Assembly: GCA_050694015.1 (NCBI GenBank)
Contig: JBOGWY010000016.1
Coordinates: forward strand, 1 to 30,734
Direction: 5' to 3'
DNA: 30,734 bases
Source of the DNA: JBOGWY01 sp050694015
Lineage (GTDB): Bacteria > Actinomycetota > CADDZG01 > WHSQ01
Below, piece after piece: positions 1 through 7,002 of this stretch. The stretch's first letter is position 1; each line of letters begins with the position of its first letter. Position numbers and translations under genes: made by a program. Below the pieces are notes generated by a model that did no database searches, had not been told where the DNA came from, and saw only the letters and a list, made by a program, of their open reading frames with translations.

Positions 1-933
1 ACGACACGAACGGTTCGCGACGCGGATCGCCGACACCCGTGCACCCTCGAGATCCGTCACCGTGAACGTCGACTCCGAGCGCACACCGTTGGAGGTCACC
101 GAGAAGGTATAAGTCCGGCCCGGCACGAGCGGTCCGCGCGGCACGACCACGGCGGCGTTGTTGCCCGCCAGCAGCAGACGGCCGAGCTCCTGCGCCGCCG
201 CATCCGGGTTGCGGTAGTTCGATCCGTCGTACTCGCATGCCGGGAGACCGTTGCCCTGGTCGTCGGTCAGCGAGAACGAGCTGACGTCGACGGGACGACC
301 GAACTGCACGATCAGGGGAACGCCCGTCGGAGATTCGTAACCACACTTCGACAACGGGTTGGGGTACTCGCCGCCCCAATAGGTGCCGATCGGCTGCGTC
401 GTTCCGTTGCCGGGCCACGAGACCGGGTAGTCGACCTCGCCCGGAGCCTCGAGCCCGCGGATCACGTCGAGGGCCGCGGCGGTCTTGAGACCACTGTTAT
501 CGTGCGCGATACCGAACCCGACACGCTCGAGGCCGGGACGCAGGATGCCGAGCGCGTGGAACGGCCCCCGCATCCACATCTCGATCATGTCGCGCGGCGT
601 CGCGTCCTCGGAACCGCCGGCGACGTTCGAGGAGCCTGCGGCGGTGTTTCCTTCGACGGTGTAGCCGGGCTTCGTGGGGTTCTCGGAGTGACCGATCGAG
701 TCGTTGCGCACCATGTACTCGGCGTGGAGCTGGGCGCCCCGGCTGAGCAGGTCGCTCGCCGTGACCGGCAGCAGGTAAGCGGTGGCCCGGTAGTAGTTGA
801 CGACGCTGAGCCAGTCGTCGGCAGGCGGCTCGTCGCCGGGAAGGTAGCGCGCCGAGGCCGGCGCAGGAGCGAGCAGCGCCCCTGCGAGGAGTGAGATCAG
901 GCCGAGCGCCCCCAGGCGCGTCCTCCACCGCAT
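1..933 (-). CDS. Secreted CAP/SCP-domain protein (3' end beyond window)
   Basis: Reading leftward from the ATG at 933, the frame stays open to base 1, so the gene is cut by the window edge after 311 codons. Residues 1-28 form a Sec signal peptide (Arg-rich start, Leu/Ala core, PAPASA end). The mature part begins with a CAP (SCP/PR-1/CRISP) domain: DWLSVVNYYRA, then GAQLHAEYMVRND and GHSENP, then an acidic helix (DMIEMWMRGPFHALGIL) and VGFGIA. This matches the His/Glu cavity and the final G-H-x-x-x-L-x-P-x-VG-G pattern of the fold. After about residue 220 comes a beta-rich, Ig-like segment (FSVTSNGVRSESTFTVTD). CAP proteins are extracellular; bacterial roles are mostly unknown, so no substrate is proposed. 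A second ATG at 937 is in another frame and is not the start. Confidence 0.85.
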   Translation of the reverse strand, partial: MRWRTRLGALGLISLLAGALLAPAPASARYLPGDEPPADDWLSVVNYYRATAYLLPVTASDLLSRGAQLHAEYMVRNDSIGHSENPTKPGYTVEGNTAAGSSNVAGGSEDATPRDMIEMWMRGPFHALGILRPGLERVGFGIAHDNSGLKTAAALDVIRGLEAPGEVDYPVSWPGNGTTQPIGTYWGGEYPNPLSKCGYESPTGVPLIVQFGRPVDVSSFSLTDDQGNGLPACEYDGSNYRNPDAAAQELGRLLLAGNNAAVVVPRGPLVPGRTYTFSVTSNGVRSESTFTVTDLEGARVSAIRVANRSCR

Positions 934-977
934 ACATCTACAGTCGGCAGAACGCGTCCCCCGCTCAATCCCTAGAG

Positions 978-1832
978 CTACCTACGCAATCCGGGCAGGG
1001 GGACTAGCCCGGGCCTAGCCCGCGTTCCCCCGGGCCACGCCGCAGAAACCCGCGGGGTGGGCTGGGCCACGCCGCAGAAACCCACCGTGGACCAGTCGGA
1101 GCCGGCCAGCGCCACATCGGTGACCGCCTGCAGCCCGGCCCCCGACATGAGGCGCAGCCACGTATCGCGCGGGAACAGTCCGCAGATATGCCGGTCGTGG
1201 ATGATCCCGACGTCGTCGCCGTCCCTCGCGAGGTAGGCGTAATCCACCGTGTAGAGGCCGTCGGTCGGATCGGGATCTCGGGTCCACTCGAGGTAGCGCA
1301 GGCCGCGGCGTCCATCCGGCGAATCGTGACCCCCGTGATCGGCACTCGGCTCGAAGGTCTCGGCGATGTGGTCGGGACAGACGAGCATCACGCCGCCCGG
1401 CGACAGATGCGCGGCCCCCGTCGCCAGCGCGGCAGCGAGGTCGGACTCGCTTGCCATGTAGTCGATCGAGTCGTGGATGAACACCGCGTCGAAGGAGCGA
1501 TCGAGCCGGACCGAACGCATGTCGCCGACGTGGTGTTCGCACTCGGGGTTCAGCTCCCGCGACACCGCGACCATCCCCGGCGAGAGATCGACGAGTGTCA
1601 TCGCGACGCGTGACTTCATGTGCGACGCGTTGTTGCCGCCGCCGCTACCCAGATCGAGCACCGTCTCGACCGGACGCTCGGCGTGCTCGATCATCACGTC
1701 CATGTAGAGGGCGGCTTCCTCCTCGTAGTCCGCCGGTGCCGACAGCAGCGGCCACCACTCCGAGAGATCCTCATAGAGACGCGGCGCGGAGTGGGCTTGG
1801 CCACTCCGCGGAACGGGATCGTCCTGAGTCAT
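978..1832 (-). CDS. Class I SAM-dependent methyltransferase
   Basis: The 284-residue product has motif I at residues 58-66 (VLDLGSGGG), an acidic end of strand 2 (LVDLSPGM), GDMRSVRL for the adenine-contacting acidic turn and LSPGGVMLV for motif III. The N-terminal stretch LYEDLSEWWPLLSAP is typical of small cytosolic SAM methyltransferases. The acceptor substrate cannot be read from sequence. The ATG at 1832 is only four bases from the 3' end of tRNA-Ser(CGA), leaving no room for a ribosome binding site; downstream starts would remove conserved N-terminal sequence. The last 24 residues lie in a frame changed by a 32-bp tandem duplication (repeats at 1032-1051 and 1064-1083). Without one unit the protein would end as FCGVARGNAG at a TAG at 1015-1017. 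Confidence 0.85.
   Translation of the reverse strand: MTQDDPVPRSGQAHSAPRLYEDLSEWWPLLSAPADYEEEAALYMDVMIEHAERPVETVLDLGSGGGNNASHMKSRVAMTLVDLSPGMVAVSRELNPECEHHVGDMRSVRLDRSFDAVFIHDSIDYMASESDLAAALATGAAHLSPGGVMLVCPDHIAETFEPSADHGGHDSPDGRRGLRYLEWTRDPDPTDGLYTVDYAYLARDGDDVGIIHDRHICGLFPRDTWLRLMSGAGLQAVTDVALAGSDWSTVGFCGVAQPTPRVSAAWPGGTRARPGLVPLPGLRR
1032..1083. repeat. Tandem duplication, 20-bp identical repeats at 32-bp spacing
   Basis: The sequence GGGCCACGCCGCAGAAACCC occurs at 1032-1051 and again at 1064-1083. The 32-bp period is not a multiple of three, so the duplication shifts the reading frame at the 3' end of the methyltransferase gene. Confidence 0.95.
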
Positions 1833-1836
1833 CGCG

Positions 1837-1921
1837 CGGTGGGGGTGGGATTTGAACCCACGGAGGGAGGTCCCTCACTCGCTTTCGAGGCGAGCCCGTT
1901 CGGCCGCTTCGGTACCCCACC
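1837..1921 (-). tRNA. tRNA-Ser(CGA)
   Basis: The minus strand folds into a class II tRNA. The acceptor is GGTGGGG paired with CCCCACC plus a G discriminator; the D arm contains CCGAAGCGGCCGAACGG. The anticodon stem is CTCGC/GCGAG around loop CTCGAAA (anticodon CGA). A long variable arm (GAGGGACCTCCCTC) and the T arm GTGGG-TTCAAAT-CCCAC follow. Long variable arm, G73 and anticodon CGA all give serine (UCG codon). CCA is not encoded. The 3' end lies four bases before the methyltransferase ATG. Confidence 0.96.
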
Positions 1922-1930
1922 ATGGTGTTT

Positions 1931-1981
1931 TGTTCTGCAAACGACCGCCTGAAAACGCGGCTATGTGCTCACAAAACGGTT
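1931..1981 (-). repeat. 51-bp dispersed repeat, copy A
   Basis: This stretch matches 6952-7002 at 48 of 51 positions in the same orientation. It lies between the tadA stop and tRNA-Ser(CGA). It is not coding: the frame that is open in the other copy hits TAG here. It contains the imperfect palindrome TGTGCTCACA. Confidence 0.95.
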
Positions 1982-1993
1982 AGCGCAACGGTA

Positions 1994-2440
1994 CTACCGG
2001 CGGGCGCCGAAGAAAGAACGCAGGAGCTCGGACGATTCTTGTTCGAGCACGCCCGTCGTGATCGACAGGTTGTGGTTGAGGCGCGGGTCCTGGACGATGT
2101 TGTAGAGCGTGAACGCGGCTCCGCCCACCGGGTCCTGAGGCCCGTAGACAAGGCGCTCGACCCGGGCCCCCACCAGTGCTCCCGCACACATGGTGCACGG
2201 TTCGAGCGTCACGTACATCGTCGTGCCGGATAGACGCCACGTCCCCAGCAGCTCCGCGGCGGCCCGCAAGCACAACATCTCGGCGTGCGCGGTCGGATCG
2301 CCGCGCAGCTCCTTCTCGTTACCGGCGCGGGCGAGGATCTCGTCGCCCCTCGCGAGCACGGCCCCCACGGGAACGTCGTCATGGGTTGCCGCCGCGCGCG
2401 CCTCGTCCATCGCGAGACGCATGAAATCGAGGTCGGTCAA
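1994..2440 (-). CDS. tadA: tRNA adenosine(34) deaminase TadA
   Basis: TadA converts A34 of tRNA-Arg(ACG) to inosine so that one tRNA reads CGU, CGC and CGA. The 148-residue product shows the zinc-dependent deaminase motifs: HAE (in TAHAEMLCLRAA) with the catalytic Glu, and PCTMC (in TLEPCTMCAGAL) with the two zinc-binding Cys. The substrate-side helix (DPRLNHNLSITTGVLEQE) is also present. The start is taken as the TTG at 2440, giving MTDLDFMRLAMDEA, which fits the family N-terminus. This TTG overlaps the TGA stop of the upstream membrane-protein gene as TTGA, suggesting translational coupling. An internal ATG at 2422 is the alternative. Its substrate tRNA-Arg(ACG) is encoded about 0.8 kb upstream on the same strand. 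C-terminus: FFGARR. Confidence 0.95.
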   Translation of the reverse strand: MTDLDFMRLAMDEARAAATHDDVPVGAVLARGDEILARAGNEKELRGDPTAHAEMLCLRAAAELLGTWRLSGTTMYVTLEPCTMCAGALVGARVERLVYGPQDPVGGAAFTLYNIVQDPRLNHNLSITTGVLEQESSELLRSFFGARR

Positions 2441-3156
2441 CGCTCCTCGGCGGACCGGTTGCGCGGCTTGATGTCGGGATCGCTCTTGCCGCGCTCCTTG
2501 ATCCGCTGACGCGCGCGCCGGTAGCGCTGTTGTCCCCACGAACGGATGTCCTGGGCCCAGTCGTACTCGCTGCCGAGGATCGCCAGGCCGGCGAGCAACA
2601 CGAGGATGCCGGGACCGGGAAGGACGAGCAGCACGATCCCGAGACAGAGGACGGTGACGCCGAGGATCGTGATCACCACGCGCCTCGTGTGCGACGCCAT
2701 CGATTTCGACTCTTTGGACACGTTGATCCCGCGCTCGGCCCGGTAGTCGTGCGGGTGCGACGACTGCGACAGGGGCCCTTTCGGCTCCGGAGCGAGCGCC
2801 GCGAAGCGATCGAGGAACGCGTTCGCCTTCTCGACCATCCCGTCGGTCCCGACGAGGATCTGGACGAAGCGGGAGGCCGCCTCGGTCTCGATCCCGAGCA
2901 CGGGGCCGCGGCCCCCATCGCGGTCGACCCCCCAGGACGTGATCTCGCTCCACGGCACCGAGATGGGAGCGGACGACCAGCCGCTCCAGTAGAGAACGCA
3001 GTGCTGCTCGGTGAGGAAGAGGAACCCGCCGCCGCGCTTGTTCGGGTCCTTCACCCGGACCCAGTGCGTGACCTGCTCGCCGTCGCGGAGCGCATCGTCG
3101 GCATGGTCCAGGATCTGTCGCTCGCGGTACTCCGATAGTTTCCGGATCAGCGGCAT
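2437..3156 (-). CDS. PGPGW-type membrane protein with N-terminal PH-like domain
   Basis: The 239-residue protein has two parts. Residues about 27-118 form a beta-rich segment (GEQVTHWVRVKDPNKRGG, FLFLTEQHCVLYWSGW, ISVPWSEITSW) resembling a bacterial PH-like domain. Residues about 158-202 carry two hydrophobic stretches around the family signature LVLPGPG and end with GSEYDWA, as in the putative transmembrane PGPGW family. The tail is strongly basic (RRARQRIKERGK). The family has no established function; inner-membrane location is inferred. The ATG at 3156 follows a GGAGG about a dozen bases upstream. The gene ends by overlapping the TTG start of tadA. Confidence 0.8.
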   Translation of the reverse strand: MPLIRKLSEYRERQILDHADDALRDGEQVTHWVRVKDPNKRGGGFLFLTEQHCVLYWSGWSSAPISVPWSEITSWGVDRDGGRGPVLGIETEAASRFVQILVGTDGMVEKANAFLDRFAALAPEPKGPLSQSSHPHDYRAERGINVSKESKSMASHTRRVVITILGVTVLCLGIVLLVLPGPGILVLLAGLAILGSEYDWAQDIRSWGQQRYRRARQRIKERGKSDPDIKPRNRSAEER

Positions 3157-3214
3157 GGCTATCGGAGATCCTCCCAGCAGGGGACAACAACTGCCGACGC
3201 TAAACGGCGCCTTG

Positions 3215-3288
3215 TACGCCCGGAGGGATTCGAACCCCCGACCTTCCGGTCCGTAGCCGGACGCTCTAATCCACTGAGCTACGGGCGC
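3215..3288 (-). tRNA. tRNA-Arg(ACG)
   Basis: The minus strand gives the acceptor GCGCCCG, D arm GCTC/GAGC, anticodon stem TCCGG/CCGGA with loop CTACGGA (anticodon ACG), and T arm GGGGG-TTCGAAT-CCCTC. This is the A34 tRNA modified by TadA, encoded close by. The outermost acceptor pair appears to be G1-U72. The discriminator is A, and CCA is not encoded. Confidence 0.95.
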
Positions 3289-3356
3289 ATGGCTGTCATG
3301 GTAAACGCCCGGCCCCCTAAGGGACTTCCCCGAGACCTGAGAGGGGGGCGATGCGG

Positions 3357-3446
3357 CGGAGGCGCAGGGATTTGAACCCTGGAAGGGGTTTTACACCCCT
3401 TAACGCATTAGCAGTGCGCTCCCTTCGGCCGCTCGGGCACGCCTCC
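3357..3446 (-). tRNA. tRNA-Ser(GCT)
   Basis: Class II tRNA: acceptor GGAGGCG/CGCCTCC with G discriminator, anticodon stem GCGCA/TGCGT with loop CTGCTAA (anticodon GCT), long variable arm (AAGGGGTGTAAAACCCCTT) and T arm CAGGG-TTCAAAT-CCCTG. It reads AGC/AGU serine codons. Confidence 0.96.
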
Positions 3447-3539
3447 GCTGGCGATGATAAGGCGGCACCACTTGATGCGAGGCCCCTTTGCCCCGCACGC
3501 ATCGAAGGGGATGATGAAGACCCGTCCATGGAGGTCTAG

Positions 3540-4595
3540 ATGTCCCGTTTCCGTCCCGTCCTGCTCGCCCTCGCCGTGATCCTGGCGGTCCCGACTCCCG
3601 TTGCCACCGCATTGCCCGCCGGCACGCAAGTGCAGACCTACGAGGGGGGACTCTCGTTCCCGGTCGACATGGCGTGGGTCAAGGGCACCAAGAAGATCTT
3701 CTTCACCGAGAAGAACTCCGGGGCGGTGCGGATCATGGTCGGGCGGCGATTGCGCGCGCGTCCGTGCGTCAATCTCGACGTCGATCCGAGCGGAGAGAGC
3801 GGGGGGCTCGGCATCGCGCTACACCCGAACTTCAAGGACAACCACTTCCTGTACGTCTATTACACGAACGCGTCGCCGCGCGAGAACCGCGTGTCCCGCT
3901 TCAAGGTCGTGCGCAATCGGTGCCGTCGCAAACGCAACATCGTCACCGGCCTGCTTGCGGGCTCGAGTCCGTATCACAACGGCGGTCAGCTGGAGTTCAT
4001 GAACGGTTACCTGTTCGTGTCGACCGGCGAAGCCCATCGTCAAGGACTCGCGCAACGCATCGACAGCCCGATGGGCAAGGTGCTACGCGTCCGCGGCAAC
4101 GGCGACATCCCGAACGACAACCCCTTCGGCCCGAACAACCCGGTGTGGAGTTACGGGCATCGCAACCCGTTCGGGCTCGCGGCGCGGCCGGGCAGCTCCG
4201 AGCTGTTCGAGACCGAGAACGGCCCGAACTGCGACGACGAGTTGAACCGGATCTACGAGGGACGCAACTACGGATGGGGCGACGGCTACCAGTGCGGGGG
4301 CGGCGTCGGCGTCAACCCCGAGGCGCCACTCGTGCGCTACTCGGACATCATCGTGCCGACCGATCCCACCTGGTACACGGGGCGGCTGCGGGCACTGCGG
4401 GGCCTGCTGATGGGGGACTTCTCGACGGGGCGCATCCACCGCTTCGTCATGAACGACGACCACACACGGGTGACCGACGACATCATCGTCCACAACCACG
4501 CCGGCAATGAGGGGATCGTCGACGTAGCGACGGGGCCCGGGCGCTGGGTCTATTTCCTGACCCCCGACAGCATCATGCGCATCGTGCGGCGGTAG
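3540..4595 (+). CDS. Secreted PQQ-dependent sugar dehydrogenase-like protein (GSDH family), copy 1
   Basis: The 351-residue protein has a signal peptide (about residues 1-24, ending VATA) followed by a glucose/sorbosone dehydrogenase-type beta-propeller. Visible landmarks are LSFPVDMAW, FFTEKNSG, GLGIALHPNF, FLYVYYTN, YHNGGQ with the expected catalytic base His146, GHRNPFGLA (206-214) and NYGW (243-246). Such enzymes oxidise aldose sugars outside the cell using PQQ and calcium. The usual family segment around EHGPxGGDE reads ENGPNCDDE here, so cofactor or substrate use may differ. GGAGG six bases before the ATG supports the start. A close paralogue follows 61 bp downstream. No PQQ synthesis gene is in the window. 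Confidence 0.85.
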   Translation: MSRFRPVLLALAVILAVPTPVATALPAGTQVQTYEGGLSFPVDMAWVKGTKKIFFTEKNSGAVRIMVGRRLRARPCVNLDVDPSGESGGLGIALHPNFKDNHFLYVYYTNASPRENRVSRFKVVRNRCRRKRNIVTGLLAGSSPYHNGGQLEFMNGYLFVSTGEAHRQGLAQRIDSPMGKVLRVRGNGDIPNDNPFGPNNPVWSYGHRNPFGLAARPGSSELFETENGPNCDDELNRIYEGRNYGWGDGYQCGGGVGVNPEAPLVRYSDIIVPTDPTWYTGRLRALRGLLMGDFSTGRIHRFVMNDDHTRVTDDIIVHNHAGNEGIVDVATGPGRWVYFLTPDSIMRIVRR

Positions 4596-4656
4596 TCCTC
4601 CGGGGGTAGCGGCTGGCATGATGTGTCGCTCCACCGCGAGTTGAGGAGGAGGACGC

Positions 4657-5700
4657 ATGGCTCGTAGACCGATCGTGGCGTTGCTCTCGTTCGCGATGTT
4701 GCTCGTCCTGCCGACACCGGTATCGACGGGAGCGCCGCGCGGGACGAAGGTGCAGACCTACAAGGGCGGGTTGTCGTTCCCAGTCGACATGGCATGGGTG
4801 CGCGGCACCAAGAAGATCTTCTTCACCGAGAAGAACTCGGGCCGCGTGCGCGTCATGAAAGGCCGCCGGCTTCTCGTGAGACCATGCGTGGATCTCGCGG
4901 TCGATGCGAGCGGCGAGAGTGGCGCGTTGGGGATCGCGTTGCATCCCAAGTTCAAGGAGAACCACTACCTCTACGTCTATTACACGAACAACTCACCGCA
5001 CGAGAACCGCGTCACGCGCTTCACCGTGGTGCGCAACCGCTGTCGCAACGCGCGTCACATCGTGACGGGACTAAGCGCGGGTTCGCAGTATCACAACGGA
5101 GGCCAGATCGAGTTCTTGAACGGCTTGCTCTACGTCGCGACCGGCGAGGTGCACAACGCGGGGCTCGCGCAGGACCGCTCGAGCCGGCAGGGCAAGATCC
5201 TCCGGCTCCGGGCCAACGGACGCGTCCCGGACGGGAACCCGTTCAACAACGCGGTGTGGAGCTACGGGCACCGCAACCCGTTCGGCCTCGCGAGGAGCCC
5301 GAGCGGCAAGCTCTATCAGTCGGAGAACGGTCCGAACTGCGACGACGAGGTCAACCTGATCCGCAAGGGTCGCAACTACGGATGGGGCTCGGGCTATCGG
5401 TGCGGTACCGCCGGCGTCGGTCCGAACCCGAAGCCACCGATCCGGCGCTACTCGTCGATCATCGTGCCGACCGACATGACCTGGTACACGGGCAAGCTCC
5501 GACTCTTCCACGGTCTGTTGATGGGCGACTTCGGAAACGGACGCCTGCACCGGTTCATCCTGAACGCCAAGGAGAACCGCGTCCGCCAAGACCGGATCGT
5601 GCACAACTCAGGTTCGGGGATCCTCGACGTGGCGGAGGGGCCGGGCGGCTGGGTGTACTACCTGACGTCGGGTTCGATCATGAGGATCGTCAGGAGCTAG
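4657..5700 (+). CDS. Secreted PQQ-dependent sugar dehydrogenase-like protein (GSDH family), copy 2
   Basis: This 347-residue protein is a tandem paralogue of the preceding gene, clearly alike over its whole length. It has its own signal peptide (about 1-25), YHNGGQ with His146, GHRNPFGLA (204-212), ENGPNCDDE and NYGWGSGY. The same departure from EHGPxGGDE is kept, so it predates the duplication. Very conserved blocks (for example TKKIFFTEKNSG, LLMGDF, IIVPTD) suggest both copies are functional. The ATG is preceded by GAGGAGGAGG, a strong ribosome binding site. Both genes may share a transcript. The function, extracellular oxidation of a sugar, is by family only. Confidence 0.85.
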   Translation: MARRPIVALLSFAMLLVLPTPVSTGAPRGTKVQTYKGGLSFPVDMAWVRGTKKIFFTEKNSGRVRVMKGRRLLVRPCVDLAVDASGESGALGIALHPKFKENHYLYVYYTNNSPHENRVTRFTVVRNRCRNARHIVTGLSAGSQYHNGGQIEFLNGLLYVATGEVHNAGLAQDRSSRQGKILRLRANGRVPDGNPFNNAVWSYGHRNPFGLARSPSGKLYQSENGPNCDDEVNLIRKGRNYGWGSGYRCGTAGVGPNPKPPIRRYSSIIVPTDMTWYTGKLRLFHGLLMGDFGNGRLHRFILNAKENRVRQDRIVHNSGSGILDVAEGPGGWVYYLTSGSIMRIVRS

Positions 5701-5710
5701 AGCCTGAATC

Positions 5711-5728
5711 GCGCGTCCCAGGACGCGC
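5711..5728. terminator. Hairpin between convergent genes, possible terminator
   Basis: GCGCGTC-CCAG-GACGCGC is a perfect 7-bp stem with a 4-base loop, placed between the ends of the sugar dehydrogenase gene (plus) and bpa (minus). The T-tract is weak (ATATGTTGTT), so efficient intrinsic termination is uncertain. Confidence 0.5.
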
Positions 5729-5757
5729 CCATATGTTGTTGAGTTAGAAAAGTTCGG

Positions 5758-6267
5758 TTACAGGTATTGGCCGGCGCCTGGGGATGGTGGTTGGTCGTCG
5801 GGGGCCGGGAGGCTGCGGCGACGGATCTCTTCGAAGCGCGCGCGGCTCTCGGCCTGCTGCGCGAACAGCATCGCCTGGATGCCGTGGAAGAGTCCTTCGA
5901 GCCAGCCGACGAGCTGCGCGTGAGCGATGCGCAGTTCCGCGTCGGACGGCGCCTCGGCCTCGAACGGCAAGCTGAGCCGCGCCAGTTCGTCGCGGAGGTC
6001 GGGAGAGAGGACCTCGCCGAGCTCCTTCAGGGATGTCTCGTACACGTCGCGGAGCCGCGCGCGGCTCGCGTCGTCGAGCGGTGAGTGTCTGACCTCGTCG
6101 AGCAGTTGCCGGACCATCGTTGCGATCCTCATCACCTTCGCCGGGTGATGGATCGCGTCGGACTGCTGCTCTTCCTCGTCTCCCTCCGCGCCTTCCTGTG
6201 TCTCCGGGGTCGCGCCGGCGAAACCGACCACCCTTGCGTCTTCGGGGAGAGGGTGCTCCTGCTGCAT
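5758..6267 (-). CDS. bpa: Bacterial proteasome activator Bpa
   Basis: Bpa forms a ring that opens the actinobacterial 20S proteasome without ATP and feeds it unfolded or damaged proteins. The 169-residue product has an acidic, disordered N-terminus (to about residue 40) and then the conserved helical core: MVRQLLDEVRHSPLDDASR, LSPDLRDELARLSLPF, SDAELRIAHAQLVGWLEGL, FHGIQAMLFAQQ. It ends in GQYL (166-169), the C-terminal motif that docks into the proteasome alpha-ring. Its ATG directly follows the TAG of udgX (TAGATG), so translation is probably coupled. The gene implies a 20S proteasome elsewhere in the genome. Confidence 0.95.
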   Translation of the reverse strand: MQQEHPLPEDARVVGFAGATPETQEGAEGDEEEQQSDAIHHPAKVMRIATMVRQLLDEVRHSPLDDASRARLRDVYETSLKELGEVLSPDLRDELARLSLPFEAEAPSDAELRIAHAQLVGWLEGLFHGIQAMLFAQQAESRARFEEIRRRSLPAPDDQPPSPGAGQYL

Positions 6268-6909
6268 CTAGTTGCCTTTCATCTCGGCGGCGACATGCTC
6301 CAAGTCTCTGACGAACTCGCGCCTCGCGCTCCTGCGGAGATCGTCATCTCGTTCCCGCAGTATCGACGACGGATGGACGGTAGCCGTAACGAGCGGCGCG
6401 AGCGGTGACTCGACGAGCTCTCCCCGTTGCTGCGTGACCTTGAAGGTCCTGCCCAGCAACGCCTGGGCCGCGGTGGACCCGAGGCAGATGAGCGCCTGGG
6501 GTTTCACCTGGTCGAGCTCGGCTTCGAGCCACGGCTTGCAGGCGGTGACCTCGCCCATTTTCGGTTTCTTGTGGATCCGTCGCTTGCCGCGCGCCTCCCA
6601 CTTGAAGTGCTTCACCACGTTGGTGATGTAAACGAGGCCGCGATCGATGCCGACCTCCTCGAGGGCCTCGTCGAGCAGGCGCCCGGCCGGACCGACGAAG
6701 GGGCGGCCGGTGAGGTCCTCTTTGTCGCCCGGCTGTTCGCCGACGAACATCACCTCGGAGCGCTTCTTGCCTTCGCCGAAGACGGTCTGGGTCCCGAGCT
6801 TGTAGAGCTCGCACGCCGTGCACGCGGCGGCTATCTCTTTGAGCTGCGTGAGGTTCGCCGCGGCGGGAATGAACTCGGCTGCAGTCGTCACCTGCTTGGT
6901 GGGGGCCAT
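6268..6909 (-). CDS. udgX: Uracil-DNA glycosylase of UdgX type
   Basis: The 213-residue product belongs to the [4Fe-4S] uracil-DNA glycosylases. Cluster ligands are probably C30, C33, C124 and C142. Motif A is GEQPGDKED (57-65) and the uracil-side motif is HPSS (179-182). The insertion KRRIH (109-113) is diagnostic of UdgX; its His (H113 here, H109 in Mycobacterium smegmatis) attacks the deoxyribose and leaves the enzyme covalently bound to DNA. The ATG at 6909 (MAPTKQ) is chosen. An upstream GTG at 6993 would put the 51-bp repeat inside the protein and is unlikely. The stop abuts the bpa start, making a two-gene unit. Confidence 0.93.
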   Translation of the reverse strand: MAPTKQVTTAAEFIPAAANLTQLKEIAAACTACELYKLGTQTVFGEGKKRSEVMFVGEQPGDKEDLTGRPFVGPAGRLLDEALEEVGIDRGLVYITNVVKHFKWEARGKRRIHKKPKMGEVTACKPWLEAELDQVKPQALICLGSTAAQALLGRTFKVTQQRGELVESPLAPLVTATVHPSSILRERDDDLRRSARREFVRDLEHVAAEMKGN

Positions 6910-6951
6910 AGAAGCGTTGTTACCCGCGATGCGTAGGGACCAAAGCCCATT

Positions 6952-7002
6952 TGTTCTGCAGACGACCGCCTGAAAAAGCGGGTATGTGCTCACAAAACGG
7001 TT
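6952..7002 (-). repeat. 51-bp dispersed repeat, copy B
   Basis: This copy matches 1931-1981 at 48 of 51 positions, same orientation. It starts directly after the stop codon of the CopC-like gene and ends 42 bp before the udgX start, so on the minus strand it lies downstream of one gene and upstream of another. Confidence 0.95.

Noticed and set aside
497..937. A 146-codon minus-strand frame starting at the ATG at 937
   Set aside because: Its translation is Arg-rich and featureless; the overlapping frame from 933 has a signal peptide and a CAP domain.
6910..6993. N-terminal extension of udgX from a GTG at 6993
   Set aside because: It would run through the 51-bp repeat, whose other copy has a stop in this frame, and the added residues are not UDG-like.
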